Below are positions 34,256 through 45,344 of a stretch of 64,000 bases of DNA, in pieces (within the stretch, counting starts at the first letter, position 1; every line of letters begins with the position of its first letter). Position numbers and translations under genes: made by a program. Origin of the DNA: Owenia fusiformis (taxonomy: Eukaryota > Annelida > Polychaeta > Sabellida > Oweniidae); assembly GCA_903813345.2 (NCBI GenBank), contig CAIIXF020000005.1, positions 20,093,375 through 20,157,374 on the forward strand, written 5' to 3'. Below the pieces are notes generated by a model that worked only from the letters and a program-made list of their open reading frames with translations, was not told the origin of the DNA and searched no databases.

Positions 34256-34481
34256 CTTCCAGTCACGCCATTTTACGACATTGCATAATTTTAGCTGATT
34301 TTGGCTTCATTTCACTTTATTTGAAAGACTTTTAAAAATATAATAATGAGTCAGTATTTTTTCTTATAAATATTAATATTTGAATTTGAGGTCGAAGTTC
34401 GAAAATTTGATCAACTGATTGAAATCACATTTTAAAGAGGTGAAGAAGTGAATAATTACAGGAGCAAACGTGATCAATGGT

Positions 34482-34549
34482 TCGAGGTCTCCCGCAAAGT
34501 AGTCGCTACGCTCCTACTCTGCGCTGCCTTTGGCAGAGGAGACCTCGAA
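34482..34549. repeat. Hairpin TTCGAGGTCTCC … GGAGACCTCGAA
   Basis: The 12-bp ends and an inner near-match (CAAAG/CTTTG, CTCTGC-type pairs) give a compact stem-loop of 68 nt. It directly precedes the 34580-34632 fragment of family C. Confidence 0.55.
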
Positions 34550-34637
34550 AAAAAGTAACTTCATTTTTTTCATTCGGGTTTCCCAACTTGAAGTATTTGG
34601 AATCCCAATCTCCTTTCGCCAGAACATTCTCTACGAC

Positions 34638-34720
34638 CATAGGCCAAGGGAAAAGTAATAGTAAGCTGTATATAGATCTCTTCTATATACGGCTTACTAT
34701 TACTTTACCCTTGGCCTATG
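34638..34720. repeat. 83-bp hairpin within family C fragment
   Basis: CATAGGCCAAGGG and AGTAATAGTAAGC are complemented in order by GCTTACTATTACT and CCCTTGGCCTATG around a TATATAGATCTCTTCTATATA loop. It occupies the same place in the repeat family as the hairpin at 7187-7308 but with different stem sequence, so only position is conserved. Confidence 0.65.
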
Positions 34721-35346
34721 TCTACGACTGTGTCAAAATTTGTTTTCGAAAATCAAACTTTGACCCCCCCTCTCATTTTTATTTCAAACCTCACAAAGCG
34801 TACACGTTTTCGATGTAGAATGTGTGCCTCTGTATACAAAGTGCAGCTATTTCTCTTAAACTGTTGTGAAAACGGCCAATCAAAGAGGTAATTACTTATA
34901 AATGCTAAGAATGATCCGATTTGATTCTCACCTGATCAGCCATCATTGGAGCATGGGGTGTTCAATTTTCAAATACACAGAACGAAAAAGAATCACCCGT
35001 TAAATATATATTCCCCTGCATCTGTCACTTAATACTAGCTTAATACCCTGTCAGCTCGGTAGAGCAACTGCGCGAAGAGTCTAGAAGCTCTCTTTCAAAG
35101 GCAGGGATTCCTTACCATATGGTAAATTAAACCACACCCCCATTTTGCGAACTCCAATGCAGTGTCTCGGTATAGATATTTCACTGCACGGGAGTTCGCC
35201 CCATTTTGATGCAGCCTATTACATAACTTTCAACCCAGATAGGTACTACTATTTAGATATAAAATGACCATCTCATCTGATTCAAAAGGGGCCTCAAAAT
35301 ATATTCATGAATAGACCTGTGACAAAATTTAGCAGATTCTGTGTAA

Positions 35347-36169
35347 GGGAACATGGGGCAAAGCGGCCCCAAAAAATTAATTTTAAGTTGTTCTGTACGG
35401 GGTATTTTCGTATCTGTCAATCATCGCGCACTTTGATGTTCCACTTTATTAATGGTTTGTGGTTTACATTTTTCGAGTGTTTTATACTTTCCTAGGACTA
35501 TCTTCTGTGATTTTTCAATGGTCAAAAATATTGTCGAGAGTGGGGCAAAACGGCCCACCCTCTGTTACATGGGTTTTGAAACCAAAATTAATCAATTACA
35601 AGACTCGTCCACAAACATCTTATCTCAGACGTTCAAACCTTTGACAGATAAAGTATTCTTAACCCCTACCATAATTCTAGTCATTCGATATGTGTCGGAA
35701 GGAAATTAGGCACAAGCCAGATGTTAAAATTGTTACATTTGAAAACCAATTGTTCTTGCACAATAAGGTTTTTGTATGTTATAACATGTGTGGGCCGTTT
35801 TGCCCCAAAGACATGTGAATTTTCAAATAGACGTCATTTTAATTTGCCTAATATTTGAAGCTCGAAATTTTTACAAATAAAGAATAAATGTGCACACTCT
35901 ATGTAAAATGTTAAATCAAAACGATATTATATTGTTGCCGGATTTTTTAGAGATTCTCGTGAGAGGGGTAATTTCCAAAAAAGAGGGTGAAAAGTAGAAT
36001 TACCTCTTACGTAAAGCGAGACGCTGCTTGGTTAAAAATGGACGCTCGAGAAGGTGGCAGATATTTCAAAATTCGATTTTGTGACTTTTGAAGAACCATC
36101 TTTTTATAGTTCAAAAGATATTTCGATGGGCCACTTTGCCCCAGAGGGCCGTTTTGCCCCATGTTCCCC
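35347..36169. mobile_element. Harbinger-like TIR element with TAA duplication
   Basis: GGGAACATGGGGCAAAGCGG on the left is inverted at the right end (CCGTTTTGCCCCATGTTCCCC). TAA flanks both (35344-35346 and 36170-36172), fitting the TWA target of PIF/Harbinger. GGGGCAAAACGGCCC-type words also occur inside at 35543, 35790 and 36128. No transposase frame is present. Confidence 0.65.
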
Positions 36170-36213
36170 TAAAAATACTAGAGATATATGGAAGAACGGG
36201 TCTTAGGTGTTAG

Positions 36214-36243
36214 CATGGGCTCTATCAGGTGGTAGAGCCCATG
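36214..36243. repeat. Hairpin CATGGGCTCTA … TAGAGCCCATG
   Basis: Near-perfect 13-bp arms flank an AGGT loop. The same stem, CATGGGCTCTATC, recurs as a perfect palindrome at 37340-37366. Confidence 0.6.
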
Positions 36244-36429
36244 GTGTTAGTCACCCTTGTTATCTGTTGGATCTGTTGGACCTTGTTGGACCGGGGTCCT
36301 AGGCTGAACCGAGGGCTGGACGCTCTCAGATATCAACTCCGCTACCGGGGGTTTCACTCTAAGATGCGCCGCGCCAAAGACCCCCTTTTTGAGCATTTTT
36401 TCAATGTCAATTTCCTCTCTAGATTTGAC

Positions 36430-37015
36430 GATTTTAATACATTTTGTTGTAGAAATATTGAATTTTGACTAAAACGGGTACTTTCTTAGACAATTTCCCA
36501 TGTTTTTCCTCTCAAATTGGCCAATATCCCTCTGCTCAAAACCAAAACTGGCCGTACTGCACATACCTACCCAAATTATTTGAAATATTGGTATATTAAC
36601 TACAAAATCCACTTTTTGGGTGATTTGTCCCAGACCTCGCTGTTACATGTATGTTATATGTACTATATGTAGTGTCACGTAATCATAAATCTAAGTAATG
36701 TAAAAGTTAAGCACATAAACTTTTACATCGAAAGATAGATGTCGCACTTGTACAGGTTTTTAGTAATGGCCAATGATTGAAAATACACGTGAATTTCCTA
36801 AACTGGATTTGTCAGTTTTCTTAGTATATATGTAACACTCGCCAACTGATTTTACCAATTAATTACGATTTTTTGTAGAAAAACTGATTTTTGACTTAAA
36901 AAAGGCTCTCTCTTCGACAATTTTTCCTTTTTTTCTCTCAGATTGGCCAGGTTCCATGGTTTATGCCCTAAGCCAAAATTGCCCGTGGTGCACATAGCTA
37001 CCCAAATAATGAACC
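36430..37015. repeat. Direct duplication of ~160 bp, 430 bp apart
   Basis: TTGTAGAAATATTGAATTTTG … AATTGGCCAATATCCC … CATACCTACCCAAAT at 36445-36590 is repeated with divergence at 36870-37005 (TTGTAGAAAAACTGATTTTTG … GATTGGCCAGG … CATAGCTACCCAAAT). The second copy ends in a poly-C run at 37014-37022, like many repeats here. Confidence 0.55.
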
Positions 37016-37199
37016 CCCCCCCGTGACCCCGCCGGGCAACTATATTCCAATAATCTGTTAAATATCAACGCCAGTGTTCCCATACTACTCGGAAAATTAT
37101 TTAAATATGAATTGTATCGTTTTTAGAGTTATTTTGGAGTAAAAGAACACTAAAAACGATACAATTCATATACTAATAAATTTTCTGTGTCCCATTCCA

Positions 37200-37440
37200 A
37201 CCAAATAACGTCCAAAGGCCATACAAACCGTCCAAATAATCCCAATGCCATATCAAATGTTTAAATATAGGACCAATGATGCCATACCAAATCGATCCAA
37301 ATATATGTATAGGACCAATGCCATACTAACTGTCCAAATCATGGGCTCTATCTGATAGAGCCCATGGTCCAAATATAAGACCAATGTCATGCCAAATGTC
37401 CAAATATACATGTAGGACCAATGCCATGATAAAAGTATTG
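37200..37440. repeat. ~55-bp degenerate tandem (ACCAATGCCATAC units) with central palindrome
   Basis: ATAGGACCAATG, GCCATACCAAATG and GTCCAAATATA repeat about four times. A perfect 27-nt stem-loop, CATGGGCTCTATC-T-GATAGAGCCCATG, interrupts it at 37340-37366. Confidence 0.6.
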
Positions 37441-37589
37441 TAAGACTCAGGCCCGGTAAGACACTTTTCTCCAAGGGGGGGGGGTGCGGTTTTAACTAAA
37501 GAGAAAATAAAATTGTCATTTTTTTGCCGCGTAAATCAAATTGCGTTAGTCAAGGGGGGGGGAGGTGTTGGTTACTCCCTATATTGGGG

Positions 37590-39240
37590 CCACTCAGTCT
37601 ATTTTGTAGTATTTTATTGTTTTTGTATTGTTTTTAGACTAAATATTGTATGAACAATTTGGAGAAACACTGGAATAGGGGGAGGGTGTACTAGAAGGGC
37701 ATAAAAGTGCCCGAGAACTTTTACCAGTTCAAGATCACATTCAGTGATTTCTGGACCCTTTCAAGGTGTTTTCATTGAAATAGAATCAATTTATAAGAAA
37801 TTCAGATTTTTCAATCAATTTCTTCTAAGGGGAGCGAGGGGCAGCAAGGAAGATTTTACTAATTCAAGATGCTGTCTGGTTAATTCTGAGCACTTTTAAT
37901 GTGTTTGAGTTAATGAATGCTTTAGTTTTTGTGGTGGGCTGCCAGAAATGTTTATGTTTTTATGATTTCATCATGTCACTTGGTGACTTCTAAGCACTTA
38001 ATGAGTTTAAAATTAACAAATGCAACTTCCAAACTTGTGAGGAGTGACCCACTTCCCCTAGGAATTTTTACACTTTTGAGATGCTATTTGGTGCTTTCTG
38101 GGCACTTTTAAAGTGAATGAGTCAATAAAAAATGTGATTTTTTCAAACTTTTTTTGGGGGGTGTCAAAGAGAATGAGAGGGTGAAGTGGGGTGAGGTGCC
38201 AGAGGGGGAGCAAGGGGTTGTCCCCAAGAAACATTGACCATATCAAGGTGCCATATGATGATATCTGGGCACTTAAAAAATGTCTGAGACAATACATGAA
38301 ATTCAGAATTTTCTCGATAGTTTTGTGGGGGATGTGAAGGGTGGCCAACTCTTCTAGAAAATCTTACAATTTTAAGATGATATTTGGTGCTTCTGGGCAC
38401 GTTTTAAGTGTATGAGTCAATCGAAAAAAAATTGAAAAACAATCAAATTTTTTTCAACTTTTGGGGGGTGTCAAAGGGGGGTGCCAGAGGGGGAGGTGGG
38501 ATTAGGGTGCCAGAGGGGGAGCAAGTGTTTGTCCCCCATATCTGTCCCCCAGAAACATTGACCATATCAACGTGCTATTTGATGAAGTCTGGGCACTTTA
38601 AAAGTGCCTGAGACAATGCATGAAATAAATTCAGAATTTCTGTCAATTGTTTTGTGGGGAATGTGAGGGGTGGCAATTTTAAGATGCTTTTTGGTGCTTT
38701 CTGGGCACTTTCGAATGACTCAATAAAAATGCAAGCGGGCGAGTAAGTGTTAGTCTCTCATTGACTATATCAAGGAGCTATTTGATGATATCTGGGCACT
38801 TTACATGTGTCTGAGACATGGTGCTCTCTTGGCACTTTCAAAGTGTATATAAGTCAATTAAAAAAAGAGAAAATCACAATCCCGAAGGGGAGCAAGTGTT
38901 CTGTTAGTCCCCCAGAAACATTGACTACAGTATATCAAGGAGCAATGTGATGATGTCTGGGCACTTGGGCACTTTAAAAGTGTCTGAGACAATACATAAA
39001 ATAAATTCAGAGAACTTTTCCATTGTATTGAGGGGAGTGTGAGGGGTGGGCCACTCCCTCTAGAAAATTTTACCATTTTAAGATGCTATTTGGTGCTTTC
39101 TGGGCACTTTAAAAGTGTATGAGACGATGAAAAAAAATTACAAAAGCTTTGTAATTTTTTTTCATCGTTTTTTTGGGAGGAGGGGTGTCAAGGGGGGTGG
39201 TGCAGTCACCCCCATCGCACCCCCCCCCATCTGACGGCCC
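37590..39240. repeat. ~300-bp degenerate tandem array (TCTGGGCACTTTAAAAGTG)
   Basis: TCTGGGCACTTT followed by AAAGTG and GAGTCAATAAAAA or GAGACAATACATGAAAT recurs about ten times between 38090 and 39125. Two alternating half-units (one with GATGCTATTTGGTGCTT, the other with ACCATATCAAGGTGCTATTTG) make a unit near 300 bp. G-rich and C-rich runs and GGGGGTGTCAA words separate units. Open frames here are artefacts. Confidence 0.75.
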
Positions 39241-39514
39241 TGGTATCTTGCCCATTTATTACGTTATCGTTTTTGACATAGGGGTTCTTCGTCAAAATAA
39301 TTTGCGGCTAATAATTTCAAACTTTTTTATTCCTCTGAAAATTGCTCAGGTTGCGAAATGTCAATATAGTTCCAATGACGCCGCTTACGAATTTATAAAA
39401 TATAATGTGTTTAATTCCTCTACAATTCAAGAAAAATCCATTGTCATATGAATATTTTAGTTTTCGAATTTTGTATTTTTTGAAATATCAATTATCATAA
39501 ATTGGCCCTTAAAA

Positions 39515-40065
39515 GATGTAGAATCTATCAACTTTGAAAACAAAATTACTGAAATGTAAAAAGTAATAAGTAGGTATAAAAGAGGAAATCTATCCGTATA
39601 GGAAAAAATTACTGTGCTCAAAGCCAAATGCGTTGCCAAAAGTAGTACATTTGTTCCTTGTCTTGCCAAAATTGTCGAACCCCTATCAAACTAGAATCAA
39701 ACAATTATTTACTTCTTTCATTTGGAGCTCAACAGATGCAAAAGTAGGTTTTTCACAAATCGTACAAGATTTTGATACCCTTTGCATTCGTTTGACTTCA
39801 CTTCTTAAAAGAGAGCTTCGTCTTCGTGTAGTTTAACTAGACTCTGCACGCAGGGTACGCCGATTTTGACGACGGAGGCTTAAAAATGATTGTTCCTAGA
39901 TCTTTGAACATTCACTCATATTGACATGGTTGCAAAAAGTTTGGCACATGGCAAGACATTGCACTTAGTATTTTAAATGTAAACTCAAAACGTGAACTCT
40001 TTGCATATGATCCTTAAAGAAAATGGAGGGAAATATTTCAAATAAATTCTGGAAGGCACACTTTT
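39515..40065 (+). pseudogene. LINE ORF2 fragment (post-RT region)
   Basis: The plus strand reads, with frameshifts, FENKITEM, then KRGNLSVQEKITVLKAKCVA, LVLPKLSNPYQTRIKQLFTS and FIW, later GGLKMIVPRSLNIHS and LSILNVNSKRELFAYDP. This is the order seen in LINE ORF2 after the YADD palm (W..R.L...GK … LP.P … FIW … GGLKM). It is a decayed copy. The fragment at 45345-46096 belongs to a similar type. Confidence 0.6.
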
Positions 40066-40184
40066 AGAATATACACTGAACAAAAAGAGAGGCAAAGAAT
40101 GATTCAAAATTGAGTCTGAACTTGCTATGTGCAACACTTGGGCAAAGCTTACAAAGAACCAAAATGTCCAAAAAACAAGGTACG

Positions 40185-40281
40185 GTCACGTGACAGTGAC
40201 AAAATATACCGTAGTACACTTTTGATGTACGATGTCATTTCCGCCATTTTAGATCGCCATTTTCTAGAATGAGGAAGCGAG
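40185..40281 (+). promoter_or_regulatory. Promoter-like segment with GTCACGTGAC and two YY1-like sites
   Basis: A perfect palindromic E-box GTCACGTGAC (40185-40194) precedes CCGCCATTTTAGATCGCCATTTT (40241-40263) and an ATG at 40269. The frame reads MRKR then G|GTAAGA, a good splice donor. It looks like a small first exon, but no downstream plus-strand exon was recognised before 47 kb, and the minus strand shows no matching exon. It may be a lost or non-coding transcription start. Confidence 0.25.
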
Positions 40282-40905
40282 GTAAGAACTAGCATTGATT
40301 TGATCAATATTGTGTCAGTTCATCATCAGGTAGTTGTTGCATTCGATTTGTAATTAAGTTGCAACTATGCATATCTACTTCAAATGATCCTCGGCAACTT
40401 CAATATCTTGTTATAGATCTACCCAGTACGTCAGGGATCTCTAAATCTTGACTGAATTTCGCAAAATTCTGTCTAGTTCTTGTTTCATGTGTTTTGCTAT
40501 GCAAATAACAGCCAAACTACGACTAACACAACTTAAGATAAGTATACAAATATACATCCAGAGTTTATGCAAAACCGCTTTTTTACTTTGGATGCTACTA
40601 CGAAAAATAGATAATGTATGTTGTCAACTCGAATGTATGTTGTCTCATTGGCCTTACAGATCTCAATTCACAATTAATTTTACAGTGAATGAAATGCTAT
40701 AATGTACGTGTAATAGATCTAGTATGTGTAATAGCTAGTATATAGATCTCTCCATGAACTCTTTAAGACTATTAAAATTCATAAAAGTGCAACTAAACAT
40801 AACGTAACGTACAAATTAAATCATTCATCATTTCAAATTGAAACTGAACTACTACAGTATTACTTCAACTTTATTGAATCTAGAACTTCTGCACTTTCCA
40901 GATAT

Positions 40906-41520
40906 ACAGAGTGTCCCAAAGTATGCCCCCCCCCCCAGGCAGACATATACCAATTTCTCCATAGTATGTGTCATATTTCATTTTTAAGCTTATCCAAAGT
41001 TACATTGATTTGCCAAATATGGTGGTTCAAATGGTAAAAAGTAACAGGCATTTCAAAATGATAGTTCATTTCAGTATCCTGGAAACAGACCTGACCTGAA
41101 TGTGACAGAAAATATGGATGCTATTCTCGAAGATGGGATGGATATTGAGTTCTAAAAAGATGACGTTTAGGGTAGATACTCCAAGGAAACTCTTCTCATG
41201 CCTTAAAAGGGTTTTATGAGGATTACAAAACGCCATATCCCTATTTGAAGCCTGTTTAAGGTCATATATGGAAAGTATTGCTGCTGTTAACATGGCGGCT
41301 AAGGAGACACACCGACTATTGTTTTGGTGTAAAACTGACTTTAATTTTGGCCAAACACTAACTTTTGAAATTCCTGTAACTTTTTTTCCATTTGTGAGTT
41401 GAACCATGATACTCGGCAAATCAATGTAACTGTGGATGAGCTTTAAAGTGATATATGACACATACTATGGAGACATTGGTATATGTCTGCCTAGGGGGCC
41501 CATACTTTCGGGACACCCAG
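40906..41520. mobile_element. Mariner-type long-TIR element (615 bp)
   Basis: CAGAGTGTCCCAAAGTATG on the left is inverted at the right (CATACTTTCGGGACACCCAG), with TA at both flanks (40904-40905 and 41521-41522). The arms are inverted over more than 120 bp (AGACATATACCAAT … ATTGGTATATGTCT). A 131-codon minus frame inside matches no family I recognise and is not called. Confidence 0.75.
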
Positions 41521-41639
41521 TAGCATAAATTTTGAAAGTCATCTTGGATTAGCTAGTATAGATCTCTCCATGAATTCCTTAAGACTATTAAAATTCATAC
41601 AAGAACACAAATGTGTACAAAATGTCCCCACCTATGGGT

Positions 41640-42720
41640 GATCCCGTCAAATGGTTATCATACAAATGAGTAAATAAGACTTTACCAACACAATTTGAGG
41701 ACGGAAAATCCAAAATGGCCACCTTAAAATTTACCAAAAATGCCAAAAAATTAGTCAGTTCTAGATTTTCATACTAAGAACCACCCCTGAAATTGATCCG
41801 TCACACAGTTAACCAGAAAACATGTAAACAAGACTTTACAGACAAGATTTGAGGACCGAAAATCCAAAATGGCTGCCTTGACATTTATCCAGAATGCCAA
41901 AAAACTAATCTGTTCTAGATTTTCATACCAAGAATCATCCCTGAAAATTTGAAATTGATCTACCAAACGGTTCACCTGGAAATGCGTAGACAAAACTTTA
42001 CAAACAAGATTTTAGGACAGAAAATCCAAAATGGCTGCCTTGACATTTACCCAGAATGCCCAAAAACTAATCAGATCTAGATTTTCATACTAAGAATCAT
42101 CCCTGAAAATTTGAAATTGATCTACCAAACGGTTCACCTAAAAACGCGTAGACAAGACTTTACAGGCAAGATTTTGAGACGGAAAATCCAAAATGGCTGC
42201 CTTGACATTTATCCAGAATGCATAAAAACTAATCAGATCTAGATTCTCATACTGAGAATCATCCCTGAAAATTTCAAATTGATCTACCAAACGGTTCACC
42301 TGGAAATGCGTAGACAAGACTTTACAGACAAGATTTGAGGACGGAAAATCCAAAATGGCTGCCTTGACATTTACCCAAAATGCCCAAAAACTAATCAGAT
42401 CTAGATTTTCATACTGAGAATCATCCCTGAAAATTTGAAATTGATCTACCAAACGGTTCACCTGAAAATGCGTAGACAAGACTTTACTGACAAGATTTTA
42501 GGACGGAAAATCCAAAATGGCTGCCTTGACATTTACCCAGAATGCCCAAAAACTAATCAGATCTAGATTTTCATACTAAGAATCATCCCTGAAAGTTTGA
42601 AATTGATCTACCAAACGGTTCACCTGAAAACGCGTAGACAAGACTTTACACACTAGATTTTAGGACGGAAAAATCCAAAATGGCCGACAATAAAAAAGTG
42701 ATTATGAGTTTTTGCTAATT
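41640..42720. repeat. 162-bp satellite array, about seven units
   Basis: AAAATCCAAAATGGC recurs at 41705, 41859, 42021, 42183, 42345, 42507 and 42670, a spacing of 162 bp after the first pair. Units share ATCATCCCTGAAAATTTGAA and CTACCAAACGGTTCACCTG. Because 162 is a multiple of three, a minus frame stays open over several units and repeats the same 54 residues; it is not a gene. The flank at 43085-43140 (ATCCCTGAAAATTTGAAGGT) shares words with the unit. Confidence 0.9.
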
Positions 42721-43034
42721 TCCTTTTACAAAATTATCACATATAACTACTGTTAACAATAACATAGGCTTTTACAACAAAGTACACCTGAAATTATTTA
42801 TAAAGCTACTAAATAGTTAAAGTATGAAAACTGAAAAACACCATTCAATATGATACAAAGTAATATCGTGCGCTAACTTTTCTTAAAACATTCAAAATGA
42901 CTGACATGACTGAGCTAACAGGTCCAAAACCTAATCAGATCTAGAATGAAGTGAGCTGAACAAGATGTTAAAGTTTTAAAAGCAACTGTGAAGCCGTTTT
43001 TCTTAAAGTTTGCAGACAAGGATTTTAGCATTTG

Positions 43035-43250
43035 ACTTCAAAATGGCCGACAGGAAGTAGGTATCGAGTTAATTTTTTTTCATCCACATCTGTATGCACT
43101 CATTAGTTATCCCTGAAAATTTGAAGGTGATATCTGTAGCGGTTTTGGAGAAAACTGCCGGACGTACGGACAGACGGACAGACGGACAGACGGACGCGCC
43201 TAGGCCGACAATATGGCCCCACACTATGTGGTGGGGACATAAAAAGTGCA
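43035..43250. repeat. Dispersed repeat end with (GGACAGAC)n tail
   Basis: TCCCTGAAAATTTGAAGGTG, GGTTTTGGAGAAAACTGCC and GGACAGACGGACAGACGG occur in order, ending CACTATGTGGTGGGGAC. This resembles the end of a common marine-invertebrate repeat and of the repeat at window start. It seems to be the parent of the 162-bp satellite. Confidence 0.6.
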
Positions 43251-44519
43251 ACTAAACATAACATAACGTACCGACGCCGAGTGGTCAAAGAGGTCGGAAG
43301 ATAACACGCCATGGTCACATATTAATCACCATATTAACACTTTCATAAAATAAAATAGCATTCAACGAAAAAATCACTTTTACCTGTCTATCTGTACTAG
43401 GGACACAGGAGCATGTTCGTTGAACATCACTTGTTACGCATAAAACCCTTAATGCATTTTGAAATTAAATCATTGCAATGTTTAATTTTGTAACTAATAA
43501 ATTTCAATTACAGGGACAACATACACTGTGAGCTGACAACGTACATTTCTGATTTTTTAAATTATGCCAAATGCATGAATATTTATTAAATCTTCACCCG
43601 TCTTTAACTGTGTAGTTTAGAGAAACACATTCTCATAAAAATATTCGACACTCTGAGACGTCAGGGGAGAAAATTATCAAAGGAAATGTGTAAAAACAAC
43701 ATTTTTCCAACCGAACAATTGTATGGGTAGACTAACAACGAAAAAAATCGAGCACTGCTCGAAGATCTTTTAACGTAATTTAAAAAACAAATGTCTTTGA
43801 AATCGAATACACGCGAAATCAAACATGAAATCCTTTATGTATTCCTCAAATTTATTTTTGAAAACCTGCATCAAACCTACATCATAGTCTTTGCTTAAAC
43901 GTTATTTAATTCATACAATTCATGTTTTATGCAAGCTTTAAGCATATTATATTGTTACAAAGTAAAGTTTGACCAGTTTTTCCAGTTTTATATATCATTT
44001 CCTCACAAGTACATAGTTCACCATTTTTAACATCATTTATAGATATTATTCCTCTATTTATCCAATTACAAAAAACAAGGAGTGAGCACTACATGGTGTC
44101 CGGAAAGTAAAGATTCAAGCACTCTAATTTTAAGAGATTTAGGTTTCTTGTAATGAAATTGCTACCGATTGTAGAGGAACTATATTACAATACATCTACC
44201 AACCTTTATAACATAAAGTCTAAATGTGTTAAAGTTACGATTGTCATGGTTACGGTGGTCAGGGGTATGCGGAGCAGTTCCATGATATCACTAAATTGTC
44301 ATGAATTGCTAGAATTTAACCGTTTGAAACAGTGTTTATTTTTGTATTTCCTTTCAATGTTTTGTTTTGTTCAATATTGTATTCTTGCTGCCAAAGTATT
44401 CTCTTTAGTATAATGATATCACTGACACATATCAGAACTATGTAGGGGTAATGTCACTAACCAGTATAATCAAAGAAACATTATATAAGTGCTTAGAAAA
44501 AGGTCCCTGAATTAATAGG

Positions 44520-44824
44520 AAAGTCAATAGTGCACCTCCACAATGCACCAATTCACAAGGCAAAGAAAACAAATCTTACAATTGAATGTCTTGACATTAA
44601 AACTTTTAAATTATCCTGATAATGTCCCGTTGGACTTCTACATTTTAATGAATATCTTAAAGCAATATTTGTTAGAAGTTCAACATGAAAATGAGACTCT
44701 GCTTGAAGCCAATTATATCAGTAATCTGAAAAATGGACAGCAGCGGTTTTGTCAGGTCTATGAATCTCTGGTCAATGTGCACCACGAATGTTTAGAATGT
44801 TGGGAAATACATAATACTGGATAA
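44520..44824 (+). pseudogene. Mariner transposase C-terminal remnant
   Basis: The frame includes ILQLNVLTLKLLNYPDNVPL and DFYILMNILKQYLLEVQ, then GQQRFCQVYESLVNVHHECL. This parallels the YSPDLxPxDFxLFxxLK segment (third catalytic Asp) and the C-terminal helix of mariner transposases. The homologous minus-strand stretch at 59760-60065 reads YNGPYSPDNVTFDFYI, closer to the intact motif. N-terminal and central catalytic parts are absent. Confidence 0.6.
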
Positions 44825-44994
44825 CAGTATATAATAGTAATGTCAAATGACCAAATAATGTTACAGTACTACTTCTTTTGCTGTTGTGGTACATAATTTG
44901 ATGTATAATAGCAACAGATGATTGATGGAGTGTCAAGATGGTATGAGTAGGAGAAAAGAATTATAAAACATAATTGTGACACTGCTCCAAATAC

Positions 44995-45166
44995 CCGGTG
45001 TAAAAGAAATTAAGGTCCCTAGGGATTATGGTCCCCTTTCTTAAAGGCCCTTCCTGGCCCTGATTGTCGATACGATAATAAGGGAAAGAGTTGTATTTAG
45101 GTCACCATATAAATCAATGGAAAGTAGTACCATAATTTGATAGGACCTCCTACCCTTTTACACCGG
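44995..45166. mobile_element. MITE family A, copy 2
   Basis: CCGGTGTAAAAG … CTTTTACACCGG ends with the same interior as at 12911-13082. It is nested in the mariner-type element 44092-45335, and the homologous element at 59403 lacks it. Its insertion is therefore later than the spread of that family. Confidence 0.85.
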
Positions 45167-45344
45167 GACTACCGTTACCATAACAATCATAACTTTTTCA
45201 TTTTGAAACAATTTGTCATGACAGTTGAAGGATAAATTGTAAAAATGTCATTCTACAATCTGTAGCAATTTCATCTCACAACAGGTAAATCTATTAAAAT
45301 TAGAGCATTTGTATCTTTATTTTCCGGACACCCTGTATATGTTA

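Larger units (their letters stand above)
44092..45335 (+). mobile_element. Mariner-type element, family E copy 1, with nested MITE
   Basis: Ends CATGGTGTCCGGAAAGTAAA and TTATTTTCCGGACACCCTG are inverted and flanked by TA (44090-44091 and 45336-45337). Inverted similarity extends ~150 bp inward. It carries a transposase remnant (44520-44824) and a family A MITE (44995-45166). A second copy lacking that MITE is at 59403-60412 with the remnant on the other strand. It is inserted in a LINE fragment that begins at 45345. Confidence 0.8.

Noticed and set aside
35036-35115. tRNA-like TCAGCTCGGTAGAGCA
   Set aside because: It matches an A box well, but no acceptable B box (GGTTCGANNCC) or cloverleaf follows. 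At most a decayed fragment.
41066-41461. 131-codon minus frame
   Set aside because: It lies entirely inside a long-TIR mariner-type element and includes arm sequence; no recognisable domain.
41769-42479. Two minus-strand frames repeating FQVNRLVDQFQIFRDDS
   Set aside because: Direct translation of the 162-bp satellite, whose length is a multiple of three.
43730-44090. Possible continuation of the LINE fragment on the minus strand beyond the mariner insertion
   Set aside because: One frame reads LMQVFKNKFEEYIKDFMF, but nothing distinctive enough to assign.
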